Assembly: GCF_900188205.1 (NCBI RefSeq)
Contig: NZ_FZOH01000008.1
Span: 1-64,000, forward strand
Source: Geodermatophilus saharensis
GTDB lineage: Bacteria; Actinomycetota; Actinomycetes; Mycobacteriales; Geodermatophilaceae
DNA length: 64,000 nt
Reading direction: 5' to 3'
The notes beneath the pieces were generated by a model. That model saw nothing but the letters and a program-made list of their open reading frames with translations, was not told the origin of the DNA and searched no databases. Made by a program: the position numbers and the translations under genes. This document shows positions 42,052-50,227 of this stretch, one piece after another (position 1 is the stretch's first letter; each line of letters begins with the position of its first letter).

Positions 42052-43208
42052 CGGAGCTGAGCCGGGAGGAGCGCGACGTCGTCGCCACCGTGCGGACGTT
42101 CGTCGACCGCGAGGTGCGGCCGGTGGTGCGCGCGCTCGAGCACGCCGACACCTACCCCGAGGCGTTGGTCGAGCGGATGAAGCAGCTCGGCGTCTTCGGC
42201 CTGGCGGTCCCGGAGCCGTGGGGCGAGGCGCCGGTGTCGATGCCCTGCTACGCGCTGGTCACCGCCGAGCTCGCCCGTGGGTGGATGTCACTGGCGGGGG
42301 CGATGGGCGGGCACACCGTCGTCGCGAAGCTGCTGGTCGCCTTCGGCACCCGCGAGCAGCAGGACCGTTGGCTGCCGCGCATGGCGACCGGCGAGGTGCG
42401 GGCGACGATGGCGCTCACCGAGCCCGGTGGCGGGTCGGACCTGCAGGCGATGACCACCGTGGCCCGGCGGGACGGCGACGGGGACGGCTACGTCGTCGAC
42501 GGCGCGAAGACGTGGATCACCAACTCCCGGCGGTCGCAGTTGATCGCGCTGCTGTGCAAGACCGACCCGGCGGCGCAGCCGCGGCACCGCGGGGTGTCGG
42601 TGCTGCTGGTGGAGCACGGGCCCGGGCTGACCGTCTCGCGGGACCTGCCCAAGCTCGGCTACAAGGGCGTGGAGAGCTGCGAGCTCGTCTTCGACGGGTA
42701 CCGGGCGCCGGCCGACGCCGTCCTGGGCGGGGTCGAGGGGCGCGGGTTCGCGCAGATGATGACCGGGCTGGAGACCGGCCGCATCCAGGTGGCGGCGCGG
42801 GCGGTGGGCGTGGCCCAGGCGGCCTTCGACGACGCGCTGCGCTATGCCCAGCAGCGGGAGAGCTTCGGCCGGCCGATCTGGCAGCACCAGTCGGTGGGCA
42901 ACCTGCTCGCGGACATGGCCACCTCGCTGACCGCCGCCCGCCAGCTCGTGCTGCACGCCGCCGAGCGGTACGAGAGCGGGCAGCGGTGCAACCTGGAGGC
43001 CGGCATGGCGAAGCTGTTCGCCTCGGAGACGGCGATGCGCATCGCGCTGGACGCCATCCGGGTGCACGGGGGGCACGGCTACTCGACCGAGTTCGACGTG
43101 GAGCGCTACTTCCGCGACGCCCCGCTGATGATCGTCGGTGAGGGCACCAACGAGATCCAGCGCGACGTCATCGCCCGCCAGCTGGTGGCCCGCGGCGGCC
43201 TCGACTGA
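42048..43208 (+). CDS. Acyl-CoA dehydrogenase
   Basis: A 386-residue FAD flavoenzyme of the acyl-CoA dehydrogenase family. Typical elements are MALTEPGGGSDLQAM (FAD and substrate contact), TWITNSRRS, LPKLGYKGVESCELVFD, the QQRESFGRPIWQHQSVGNLLADMAT segment and the C-terminal HGGHGYSTEFDVERYFRDA, PLMIVGEGTNEIQRDVIAR. The catalytic base position (EGTNEIQ) is conserved. Coupling to the MaoC-like hydratase implies consecutive dehydrogenation and hydration of one acyl-CoA. The chain or branch specificity cannot be read from sequence. Confidence 0.94.
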   Translation: MTELSREERDVVATVRTFVDREVRPVVRALEHADTYPEALVERMKQLGVFGLAVPEPWGEAPVSMPCYALVTAELARGWMSLAGAMGGHTVVAKLLVAFGTREQQDRWLPRMATGEVRATMALTEPGGGSDLQAMTTVARRDGDGDGYVVDGAKTWITNSRRSQLIALLCKTDPAAQPRHRGVSVLLVEHGPGLTVSRDLPKLGYKGVESCELVFDGYRAPADAVLGGVEGRGFAQMMTGLETGRIQVAARAVGVAQAAFDDALRYAQQRESFGRPIWQHQSVGNLLADMATSLTAARQLVLHAAERYESGQRCNLEAGMAKLFASETAMRIALDAIRVHGGHGYSTEFDVERYFRDAPLMIVGEGTNEIQRDVIARQLVARGGLD

Positions 43209-43238
43209 GCCGACGCGGGTGGGCCGGCGCCGGTGAGC

Positions 43239-43262
43239 GGGGCGTTCCCGCGGGAACGCCCC
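43239..43262. repeat. 24-bp perfect palindrome upstream of the HNH gene
   Basis: The palindrome is GGGG-flanked with the core GGCGTTCCCGCGGGAACGCC at 43241-43260. The identical 20-bp core recurs at 44823-44842, after the DUF222/HNH gene. It lies 30 nt after the acyl-CoA dehydrogenase stop, so it could also terminate that operon. Confidence 0.9.
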
Positions 43263-43305
43263 GAGTCGCCGACCTGCGGTTCTGTCGGCAGCCTCGCCTA
43301 GCGTG

Positions 43306-43321
43306 TCGAACACACGTTCGA
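43306..43321. promoter_or_regulatory. LexA (SOS) box
   Basis: TCGAACACACGTTCGA matches the actinobacterial/mycobacterial SOS-box consensus TCGAAC-N4-GTTCGA perfectly. It abuts the ribosome-binding site GAGGAGG of the HNH gene, whose ATG is at 43331, so LexA bound here would block transcription until DNA damage. Confidence 0.88.
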
Positions 43322-43330
43322 GGAGGTTGC

Positions 43331-44770
43331 ATGGACCAGGACGCCGACCTATCGCTCGACGAGCTCGCCCGGCGCATCACCGGTACGGCCGTCCGGCTGG
43401 CCGCCGCAACGGCGGAGTGGCTCGGGCTCATCGCGGAGTTCGACCGCCGCGAGGGCTGGGGCGGCGCCGGCCTGCGCTCGTGCGCCCACTGGCTGGCCTG
43501 GCAGTGCGGGCTGTCCCCGGGCGCGGCCCGCGAGCACGTCCGCGTCGCCCGGGCGCTGACCGGCCTGCCCCGCATCCGGCAGTCCTTCGCGGCCGGCCGG
43601 CTCTCCTACTCGAAGGTGCGAGCGCTGACCCGCGTCGCCGAGCCCGACACCGAGGCCGTCCTGCTCGACCTCGCGCGGGAGGCCACCGCCGCCCAGGTCG
43701 AACGCGTGGTCCGCGCCTGGCGCCGGTCGGACGCCCCCGATGCCGGGACGGCGCGCGACAAGCGGCGGTTCGAGCACTGGTGGGACGACGACGGGATGCT
43801 GCACGTCCGCATGTGCCTCGACGCCGAGGAGGGCGCGGCCTTCCTCGCCGGCGTCGACTCCCTGGCCGAGCGCGACGCACGCCGCGAGCGGGCCGCCGCC
43901 CGGCGGGACGAGGGTGCCGGGACCGCACCCGACGGCCCGTCCGGCGGGGTCGACGAGGTGGCGCTCGCCCGGGAGCGGACCGCGGCGCGCCGGTGTGCCG
44001 CGGTCGCCCGGCTGGCCGCCGCCGCTCCCGAGGCCGACCGCCGGGCCGGGGGCCCTCCTCGCCGCGAGGTCGTCGTGCACGTCGACGCGGCTGTCGTCGC
44101 CGACGACGCCGCCGCCGGCCGGGCCCACCTGGAGGGCGGGCCGGCGCTGCACGGCAGCCAGGTGCGGCGGATGCTGTGCGAGGCCACGGTCGTCACCATG
44201 CTGTCGCGCGGCCGGGAGCCGCTCGCCGTGGGCCGGGCCCGGCGGCTGGCCACCCGGGCCCAGCGACGGGCCCTGTGGCGTCGCGACGGCGGGTGTGCGC
44301 GGCCCGGGTGCCCGGAGACGCGCGTCGAGCGGTTGCACGCGCACCACCTGCGGCACTGGGTGTTCGGCGGGGCCACCGACCTCGACAACCTGGTGCTGCT
44401 CTGCGACGCCGACCACGGCCTGGCGCACGACCTCGACCTGGCCATGACGCGGCGCGCGGGCGAACTGGTCGCCGTCACCCCCGACGGCCGGCGGGTGTGG
44501 GGGCCGGCCGACGCCGCGTTCACGGCCGGCTCCGCGGAGCGGAGAGCCGCCACCACACCGGCCGGGGCAGCGGGCAGTCCGGCGCCGGTCACCCGGTTGC
44601 CCCTCCTCGACGGGACACCCGACCTCGGGACGCCCGACCTGCCCGGCACCCTCGCCGTCGGCGGGGAGCGCATGGACCTCGGCTACGTCGTGAGCGTCCT
44701 GCTCCGCAACCGAGACCTGGAGCGCCGCGTCCGGGCCGAGAACGCCGGCGAGCCGGTCGCCGCCGCCTGA
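43331..44770 (+). CDS. DUF222/13E12-type HNH endonuclease-domain protein, SOS-controlled
   Basis: A 479-residue member of the DUF222 (M. tuberculosis 13E12 repeat) family. The DUF222 part (~10-290) contains AHWLAWQCGLSPGAAREHVRVA and the coupled GRLSYSKVRALTRVA. The HNH domain (~310-365) reads CARPGCPETRVERLHAHHLRHW, then LDNLVLLCDADHGLAH, with the metal-site Cys, His and Asn residues. These are multicopy genes in actinobacteria, and several in mycobacteria have LexA boxes. The perfect SOS box just before the ATG fits that. Function is undefined; flanking palindromes raise the possibility of a mobile gene. Confidence 0.9.
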   Translation: MDQDADLSLDELARRITGTAVRLAAATAEWLGLIAEFDRREGWGGAGLRSCAHWLAWQCGLSPGAAREHVRVARALTGLPRIRQSFAAGRLSYSKVRALTRVAEPDTEAVLLDLAREATAAQVERVVRAWRRSDAPDAGTARDKRRFEHWWDDDGMLHVRMCLDAEEGAAFLAGVDSLAERDARRERAAARRDEGAGTAPDGPSGGVDEVALARERTAARRCAAVARLAAAAPEADRRAGGPPRREVVVHVDAAVVADDAAAGRAHLEGGPALHGSQVRRMLCEATVVTMLSRGREPLAVGRARRLATRAQRRALWRRDGGCARPGCPETRVERLHAHHLRHWVFGGATDLDNLVLLCDADHGLAHDLDLAMTRRAGELVAVTPDGRRVWGPADAAFTAGSAERRAATTPAGAAGSPAPVTRLPLLDGTPDLGTPDLPGTLAVGGERMDLGYVVSVLLRNRDLERRVRAENAGEPVAAA

Positions 44771-44820
44771 GCCCGGCGGTGCTGGGCCCGGCGGTGCTGG
44801 GCCCGGCGGTGCTGAGCCCG
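44771..44820. repeat. 15-bp tandem repeat, three units
   Basis: GCCCGGCGGTGCTGG at 44771-44785 and 44786-44800, with one last-base change at 44801-44815, then a partial unit. It fills the gap between the HNH stop and the second copy of the palindrome. Confidence 0.88.
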
Positions 44821-44844
44821 GTGGCGTTCCCGCGGGAACGCCAC
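44821..44844. repeat. 24-bp perfect palindrome downstream of the HNH gene
   Basis: The second copy of the core GGCGTTCCCGCGGGAACGCC (44823-44842), here with GT/AC outer bases instead of GG/CC. Together with 43239-43262 it brackets the HNH gene, its SOS box and the 15-bp repeats. Confidence 0.9.
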
Positions 44845-44845
44845 C

Positions 44846-44877
44846 GGGCCCTCCCGGCCGGGTGACCGGGAGGGCCC
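44846..44877. terminator. Bidirectional terminator hairpin
   Basis: GGGCCCTCCCGG (44846-44857) pairs perfectly with 44866-44877 around an 8-nt loop, between the HNH gene (plus) and the ABC permease gene (minus). Confidence 0.75.
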
Positions 44878-44892
44878 GCGCGGCGGGAGCGG

Positions 44893-45675
44893 TCAGGCGA
44901 CCGCCCGCCGGGAGGTGACGACCGCACCGGCGACCAGGCTGACCACGACCCACCCGGTCAGCACCAGCACCTGGGTGGTGCCGCCGTGCCCGGCGGCGAG
45001 ACCCAGGACGGCGTCGGCCGGGTCGAGCTTCTCGGCGATGCCCGGCTGGGCCAGCCGGAGGACCGGCATGACGCCCAGGACGGTCAGGTAGAGGCCGGTC
45101 AGCGCCGCGGGCGAGTTGGCGACGGCGGCACCCACGCCGGCTCCGATCACCGCGAAGGCCGCACCGGCCGCGACCACGACCCCGAGGGCCTGCGGGACGC
45201 CGTCCCAGCTCAGGTCCCCGACGGGGGCCACCGCCAGCACGCCGGCCGTCGCCGAGGCCGCGACGGCGGCCAGGACGGCACCGAGGAGGGCCACGGCGAC
45301 CGCCTTGGCGGCCAGCACGCGCCCGCGCTGCGGGACCACGAGGAACGTCGTCTGCACGGTCCGGTGGGTCCACTCGCCGGCCGTCGACAGCACGCCCACG
45401 GCGAGCAGCACGAGCACGGTGACCAGGCCGAGGGCGCCGATCGGCCCCGCGGCCGAGCCGAGCTCGTCGTCGCTGGTGGCCGCCATGACGGCGGTGATGC
45501 CGGGAGCGAGCAGCGCCGAGGCCAGGGCCAACGTCTTCCCGGAGCGGGTGGACAGGGACTTGCGGATCTCCAGGGCGACCAGCGTGGCGGCCGACGCGCC
45601 CCGCTCGCGGGCGGCGGGACGGACGGCTGACGAGGCGGCCGATGCGGCCGCGGAGGGGGTGAGGGTGGTGCTCAT
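44893..45675 (-). CDS. ABC transporter permease (ABC-2 type)
   Basis: A 260-residue membrane protein with about six predicted helices (ALASALLAPGITAVMAA, ALGLVTVLVLLAVGVLS, VAVALLGAVLAAVAASATAG, LGVVVAAGAAFAVIGAGVG, a LYLTVLGVMPVL segment and VLVLTGWVVVSLVAGAVV). The first ~35 residues are Ala/Ser-rich and cytoplasmic. EWTHRTVQTTFLVVPQRGRVLAAK between helices is typical of ABC-2 permeases. It follows the ATPase gene on the same strand after a 36-nt gap. A GGGA repeat (45690-45712) precedes it. Substrate unknown. Confidence 0.86.
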   Translation of the reverse strand: MSTTLTPSAAASAASSAVRPAARERGASAATLVALEIRKSLSTRSGKTLALASALLAPGITAVMAATSDDELGSAAGPIGALGLVTVLVLLAVGVLSTAGEWTHRTVQTTFLVVPQRGRVLAAKAVAVALLGAVLAAVAASATAGVLAVAPVGDLSWDGVPQALGVVVAAGAAFAVIGAGVGAAVANSPAALTGLYLTVLGVMPVLRLAQPGIAEKLDPADAVLGLAAGHGGTTQVLVLTGWVVVSLVAGAVVTSRRAVA

Positions 45676-45689
45676 GGCGGGCTCCAGGG

Positions 45690-45712
45690 AGGGAGGGAGG
45701 GAGGGAGGGAGT
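45690..45712. repeat. GGGA microsatellite between transporter genes
   Basis: Five GGGA units run just upstream of the permease start on the complementary strand and reach the ATPase stop. Slippage here would alter the spacing of the TCCC tract before the permease start on the minus strand. Confidence 0.7.
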
Positions 45713-46587
45713 CAGGAGGCGGCGGTGAGCTGGAAGAAGACGTCCTCGATGCCGCGGCTGACCGGGCGCAGGTCGGTGAGCGCCAGCCCGGCCGCGGCGG
45801 CGACGGCCCCCACGGCGCCCGGCTCGGCGCCGGGCACGGTGAGCCGGCCGTCGGGACCGTGCTGCACGGAGAACCCGGCGGCCTCCAGCGCGCGGGTCAG
45901 CGCGGCCGGGTCGGCGGCGCGGACGGCGGTGCCCTCGTCGCCGAGCAGCTCGGCCACGGGGCCGTCGGCGACGATCCGGCCGGCGCCGATCACCAGCAGC
46001 CGGTCGACGGTGTGCTCGACCTCGCCCAGCAGGTGGGACGACAGCAGCACCGTCCCGCCGCGGGCGGCGTGCCCGCGCAGCAGGTCCCGCATCCAGCGGA
46101 TGCCCTCGGGGTCCAGGCCGTTGGCCGGCTCGTCGAAGACCAGCACCGGCGGGTCGGCCAGCAGCGCCCCGGCGATGCCCAGCCGCTGCCGCATGCCCAG
46201 CGAGTAGCCGCCGATCCGCCGCCGCGCGGCCCCGGACAGGCCGACGGTCTCCAGGACCTCGTCGACCCGCGCCCCGGGCACCCCGATCGCGGCGGCGAGC
46301 AGCTGGAGGTGGACCCGGCCCGTCCGGCCCGGGTGTACGGCCGAGGCGTCGAGCAGCGTCCCGACGACGGCGCCGGGGTTGGGCAGCTCGGCATAGGGCC
46401 GGCCGTCGACCAGCGCGGTGCCCGAGGTCGCCGGCACCAGGCCGGTCATCATCCGCATCGTCGTGCTCTTGCCGGCCCCGTTGGGTCCGAGGAAGCCGGT
46501 CACCGTGCCCGGCTCGAGGACGAAGGACACGTCGTCGACGACGGTCCGGGAGCCGTACTGCTTGGTCAGTCCGCTGACCTCGATCAT
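45712..46587 (-). CDS. ABC transporter ATP-binding protein
   Basis: A 291-residue ATPase with Walker A GPNGAGKSTTMRMM, signature YSLGMRQRLGIAGAL, Walker B VLVFDEPANGLD and the switch LSSHLLGEVEHTVDR. Its C-terminal ~75 residues form the regulatory extension seen in DrrA/BcrA-type exporters. ATG 46587 has a strong GAGGAGGT upstream. The longer frame to 47043 is antisense to the sensor kinase gene. With the permease it makes a full exporter, and the divergent two-component system probably controls it, a common arrangement for such exporters. Confidence 0.93.
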   Translation of the reverse strand: MIEVSGLTKQYGSRTVVDDVSFVLEPGTVTGFLGPNGAGKSTTMRMMTGLVPATSGTALVDGRPYAELPNPGAVVGTLLDASAVHPGRTGRVHLQLLAAAIGVPGARVDEVLETVGLSGAARRRIGGYSLGMRQRLGIAGALLADPPVLVFDEPANGLDPEGIRWMRDLLRGHAARGGTVLLSSHLLGEVEHTVDRLLVIGAGRIVADGPVAELLGDEGTAVRAADPAALTRALEAAGFSVQHGPDGRLTVPGAEPGAVGAVAAAAGLALTDLRPVSRGIEDVFFQLTAAS

Positions 46588-46780
46588 GGGGACCTCCTCG
46601 GTCGCCGACCGGCCCGTCCGGTCACGGCGACGAGACTGGCCGCGGAGGAGACAGCCCCGCGTCGGCCGGGGGACTCGACCTGGGACGCCGGGAGTCGCGC
46701 GCCGTGTCGTCCGAACGGTGACCCCGGCAGCGACCGACGGACGACCCGCCGGGGCGGCGCGGCGTCCTACGCTCCGCGCC

Positions 46781-47920
46781 ATGGGGCTGCGCGCACGGCT
46801 GTGGCCGGGCCTCGGACCCCGCGGCGTCGGGCTCGAGGTGGCCCTCGCGCTGCTCGGCACCGTCGCCGTCGGGCTGTCCGCCGCCGCACCGGGCAGCGGG
46901 CCGCTGGCCGTCGTCGTCCCGGGGACCGTGCTCCTCGTCGTCACCCTCGCCCTGCTGCGCCGCCGCGCGCCCCTGGTCGCGTTCACGATCGGCGCCGTCC
47001 TGTCGGCCCTCTCCCCCGCGGTCACCGTCGCGAGCCTGCTCACCGCCTACGCCGTCGGCCGGTACGAGGCGCGCTGGCCGGTGCGCACGGCCGCGGCGGT
47101 CGTGGGTGCCGTCGCCGTCGCCCAGCCGTGGACGCTCACCTCGGCCAACGCGTGGGTCGGCGCCGTCGGCGGCGCCCTGGTGGTCGTCCTGCTGCCCGGC
47201 GCGCTGGGCGCCTGGGCCCGGACGCGGGCGGAGCTCGTCGCGGCGCTCACCGGCCGGGCGGAGCGGGCCGAGGCCGAGCGCGAGCTGCTGGCCCGCGAGG
47301 CGGTGCTCACCGAGCGCACGCGGATCGCCCGCGAGATGCACGACGCCGTCGGGCACCGGGTGAGCCTCATGGTGCTGCAGGCCGGGGCGATCGAGGTGGC
47401 CGCGCAGGACCCCGGACGGGTGGAGCAGCTGGCCGGCCAGGTGCAGGCGGCCGGACGGCAGGCACTGGAGGAGCTGCGGCAGATGGTCGGCGTGCTGCGC
47501 GCGGAGGAGGTCGACGAGTCCGCGCCGCTGGGTCCGCAGCCGGGGCTGACGGACCTGCCCCGCCTGGTCGAGGCGGCCCGCGCCGCCGGCATGACGGTGG
47601 CCTGGACCGGGCCCGCGGAGGGGAGCGCGCCGGTGGACCCCGCCGTCGGCCGGGCGGCCTACCGCATCGTGCAGGAGGCGCTGACCAACGCGGGCAAGCA
47701 CGCCCCGGGCGCCCCGGTCGAGGTCGTCGTCGAGCGGGCGCCGGCCGAGCTGCGCGTCCGGGTGCGCAACGGGCCACCGGCCCGCGCCGCGCAGACGGTG
47801 CCCGGCGGCGGCTTCGGGCTGGTCGGCCTCGCCGAGCGGGTGCGCACGCTCGGCGGCCGGCTGCGGGCGGAGCCGCGCCTCGACGGCGGTTTCGGCGTCG
47901 AGGCGGTGCTCCCGGCGTGA
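46781..47920 (+). CDS. NarL-family sensor histidine kinase
   Basis: A 379-residue kinase of the HisKA_3 class. The N-terminal ~145 residues hold four to five membrane helices with very short loops, so it probably senses within the membrane. The phosphoacceptor is His187 (RIAREMHDAVGHRVSLM). The HATPase domain has YRIVQEALTNAGKHAPGAP (N box) and GGGFGLVGLAERVRTLGG (G box). A TACGCT -10-like hexamer ends 7 nt before ATG 46781, suggesting a leaderless mRNA. It overlaps the response-regulator gene by GTGA. Confidence 0.92.
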   Translation: MGLRARLWPGLGPRGVGLEVALALLGTVAVGLSAAAPGSGPLAVVVPGTVLLVVTLALLRRRAPLVAFTIGAVLSALSPAVTVASLLTAYAVGRYEARWPVRTAAAVVGAVAVAQPWTLTSANAWVGAVGGALVVVLLPGALGAWARTRAELVAALTGRAERAEAERELLAREAVLTERTRIAREMHDAVGHRVSLMVLQAGAIEVAAQDPGRVEQLAGQVQAAGRQALEELRQMVGVLRAEEVDESAPLGPQPGLTDLPRLVEAARAAGMTVAWTGPAEGSAPVDPAVGRAAYRIVQEALTNAGKHAPGAPVEVVVERAPAELRVRVRNGPPARAAQTVPGGGFGLVGLAERVRTLGGRLRAEPRLDGGFGVEAVLPA

Positions 47921-48597
47921 GCGGGCAGCCGGGTCCGCGGCGCATCCGGGTGCTGCTGGTCGACGACGAGGAGCTGGTCCGCTTCGGCCTGCGCACCGTG
48001 CTGGAGGCGGCCGGTGACGTGGAGGTCGTCGGTGAGGCGGGCGACGGCGCCGCGGGGGTGGCCGCCGCGCGGGAGCTGCGCCCCGACGTCGTCCTCACCG
48101 ACATCCGCATGCCGGGGATGGACGGGCTCGCCGCCACCCGGGCGATCCTCGCGCTGCCCGACCCGCCGCAGGTGGCGGTCCTGACCACCTTCCACGTGGA
48201 CGAGTACGTCTACGCGGCGCTGGCCGCCGGCGCGGCCGGCTTCCTGCTCAAGGACACCCCGCCGCGGGAGATCGCCGCCGCCGTCCGCGCGGTGGCCGAC
48301 GGGACGGCGACCCTCTCCCCCGCCGTCACCGCCACCCTCATCGCCTCCTACGTCGACCGGCGGGCCGCTCCCCGGCGGGCCGAGGCGCTGCGGCGGGTGG
48401 CCGCCCTCTCCGACCGCGAGCGCGAGGTGCTGACCCTCCTCGGCAGCGGGGAGTCCAACGCCGACCTCGCCCGGCGACTGTTCGTCAGCGAGGCGACGGT
48501 GAAGACCTACGTCTCGCGGCTGCTGACCAAGCTCGACCTGGCCAACCGCACCCAGGCGGCGATCCTCGCCCACGAGGCCGGTCTGCTCGAGGGCTGA
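47917..48597 (+). CDS. NarL/LuxR-type response regulator
   Basis: A 226-residue response regulator, canonical unlike the two near 25 kb. The receiver has VDDEE, the phosphoacceptor Asp62 in VVLTDIRMPG, Thr in TTFHVDEY and Lys in FLLKDTPP. The LuxR HTH reads LSDREREVLTLLGSGESNAD then VSEATVKTYVSRLLTKLD. It is the partner of the preceding kinase and likely controls the divergent ABC transporter genes through the 193-nt region between 46588 and 46780. Confidence 0.94.
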   Translation: MSGQPGPRRIRVLLVDDEELVRFGLRTVLEAAGDVEVVGEAGDGAAGVAAARELRPDVVLTDIRMPGMDGLAATRAILALPDPPQVAVLTTFHVDEYVYAALAAGAAGFLLKDTPPREIAAAVRAVADGTATLSPAVTATLIASYVDRRAAPRRAEALRRVAALSDREREVLTLLGSGESNADLARRLFVSEATVKTYVSRLLTKLDLANRTQAAILAHEAGLLEG

Positions 48598-48606
48598 GCG
48601 AGCGGC

Positions 48607-49368
48607 TCAGCGGGCCAGCAGGCGTCGCGTCTGCCGGGCCCGCGCGACCAGCGAGCCGTCCTCGGCGCGCAGCTCGGCGTCGTCGACGGCCACGTCGTCG
48701 TCGACCCAGGTGGTGACCTGGTCGACCAGCACCCACGCGCCGGCGGCCGGCGGCGGGCCGGCCAGGTGGGCGGTGAGCTCGACGGTCGGGACGGCGAGGG
48801 GTGTGGTGCGGACGGCGAACAGCGACGGCGGGAGAGCGTCGAGCAGCACGCCGAGCCGGACCAGCGGCTCGAGGTCACCGTCGACGCGCACCCACGCGGT
48901 CAGCCGCGGCTCGTCGCCGCCGCCCAGCGGCCGCGTCGCGCCCAGTGCGCGGACCGACAGGTGCTCGGCGAAGGGCACCAGGTCCCGCGGCAGCGCGAAG
49001 GGCACCCCGTCACCGACCGGGGGGACCGGGGCGGGCGGGGCCGGCCGCACCGGGCGGCCCAGGGTCAGCACCTGCGCGACGGCGGCGACCCGGCCGCCCT
49101 GCGCCAGCGTGGCCCGCACGCTGCCGGTGGTCCCGGTGCGGTCGGCGGCGGTCTCCACCCGGACCTCGGTCGAGGGCTCGACGCCGGCCAGCAGGTGGGC
49201 GCCGACCGCCCGCGGGGCGGCACCGGCCCGGTCGGCCGCCGCGGCCAGCAGGTGCCCGACCACCAGGCCGCCCTGCACGTGGGTGAACGACCGCCAGCTC
49301 GGGTCGACCGTCAGCACGCGCGCGGGCGCCGGACGGATAGCTGTGTCGGGAAGGGCGGCCAGGCTCAC
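48607..49368 (-). CDS. Thioesterase-family (TesB-like double hotdog) protein
   Basis: A 253-residue protein of the acyl-CoA thioesterase II-like fold. WRSFTHVQGGLVVGHLLAAAADRAG is the N-terminal hotdog helix region, RATLAQGGRVAAVAQVLTLGRP its strand end; GDEPRLTAWVRVDG and the C-terminal DDDVAVDDAELRAEDGSLVARARQTRRLLAR belong to the second hotdog. It probably hydrolyses acyl-CoA esters, though the substrate is unknown. Its stop is 9 nt from the convergent response-regulator stop, with no room for a separate terminator. Confidence 0.8.
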   Translation of the reverse strand: MSLAALPDTAIRPAPARVLTVDPSWRSFTHVQGGLVVGHLLAAAADRAGAAPRAVGAHLLAGVEPSTEVRVETAADRTGTTGSVRATLAQGGRVAAVAQVLTLGRPVRPAPPAPVPPVGDGVPFALPRDLVPFAEHLSVRALGATRPLGGGDEPRLTAWVRVDGDLEPLVRLGVLLDALPPSLFAVRTTPLAVPTVELTAHLAGPPPAAGAWVLVDQVTTWVDDDVAVDDAELRAEDGSLVARARQTRRLLAR

Positions 49369-49450
49369 GGTTCCTCCGCTCGACCCGGCCGGACGGTCCG
49401 ACCGGGGCCGGACGAGACCCTACGCCTCTCAGTACGAGAATCCAACCAAC

Positions 49451-50074
49451 TCAGGCGTCGTTCAGGGCGAAGGAGCCGGTGGCGACCTCCCCGACGCGCC
49501 GGTGCGCGGTCATCACCGCGCCGGTCGAGGTGGTCGCCGAGGAGACCGTCTCCCAGGTGCGCGGAGCGGCCCCGCCCTCGAACAACCGCTTGCCCCGTCC
49601 CAGGACGACGGGGAAGACGATCGTGCGCAGCTCGTCGACGAGGTCCTCGGCCAGCAGGGTCTGCACCAGCCCGATCGAGCCGTGCACCTGCAGCTCCCCG
49701 CCGTCGGCCGCGGTGAGCTCCCGGACCGCGGCCGGGACGTCGTCACCGAGCAGGCGGGCGGTGGACCACTCCAGCGAGGGGAGGGTCCGCGAGGCCACGT
49801 GCTTGGTCTTCGTCTGCAGCGCCGCCGCGACCGGGTCGCCGGCCGGGTCCACGTGCGGCCAGTGCGCCGCGAAGATCTCGTAGGTCCGGCGGCCGAGCAG
49901 GAAGTCCTCCGCGCCGGCGAACCAGGCGTCCATCTGCTGCCCCATCGCCTCGTCGGCGTGCGGGACCAGCCAGCCGCCGAACGGGAAGCCGCCGGAGGGG
50001 TCCTCCTGCGGGCCACCCGGGGCCTGGGCGACCCCGTCGAGGGTCAGGAACGTGGTGACGACGAGCGGGCGCAC
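49451..50074 (-). CDS. RibD C-terminal/dihydrofolate-reductase-like protein
   Basis: A 207-residue member of the RibD_C/DHFR-like fold group. Signs are VVTTFLTLDGVAQAPGG at the N terminus, FLLGRRTYEIFAAHWP, the NADPH-site GELQVHGSIGLVQTLL and VFPVVLGRGKRLFEGG. Most such actinobacterial proteins have no known substrate and are named dihydrofolate reductase family. GTG 50074 follows GGAGGAGAGC. The extended frame reaches 50137 but lacks family similarity. It is divergent from the GAF-EAL gene. Confidence 0.87.
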   Translation of the reverse strand: MRPLVVTTFLTLDGVAQAPGGPQEDPSGGFPFGGWLVPHADEAMGQQMDAWFAGAEDFLLGRRTYEIFAAHWPHVDPAGDPVAAALQTKTKHVASRTLPSLEWSTARLLGDDVPAAVRELTAADGGELQVHGSIGLVQTLLAEDLVDELRTIVFPVVLGRGKRLFEGGAAPRTWETVSSATTSTGAVMTAHRRVGEVATGSFALNDA

Positions 50075-50227
50075 GGTGCTCTCCTCCGAGCCGGGGGCGG
50101 TGTCGGGGTGCAGACGCCGGCCGCGGCCGCGACTCATCGGTCCGGGTGAGACCCGGGCGGGCCACTCCAGTCGCGCGCGACCGGTGTCGATGGGGAGGTG
50201 TCACCCCTCACGGACGAGGAGCACCCC

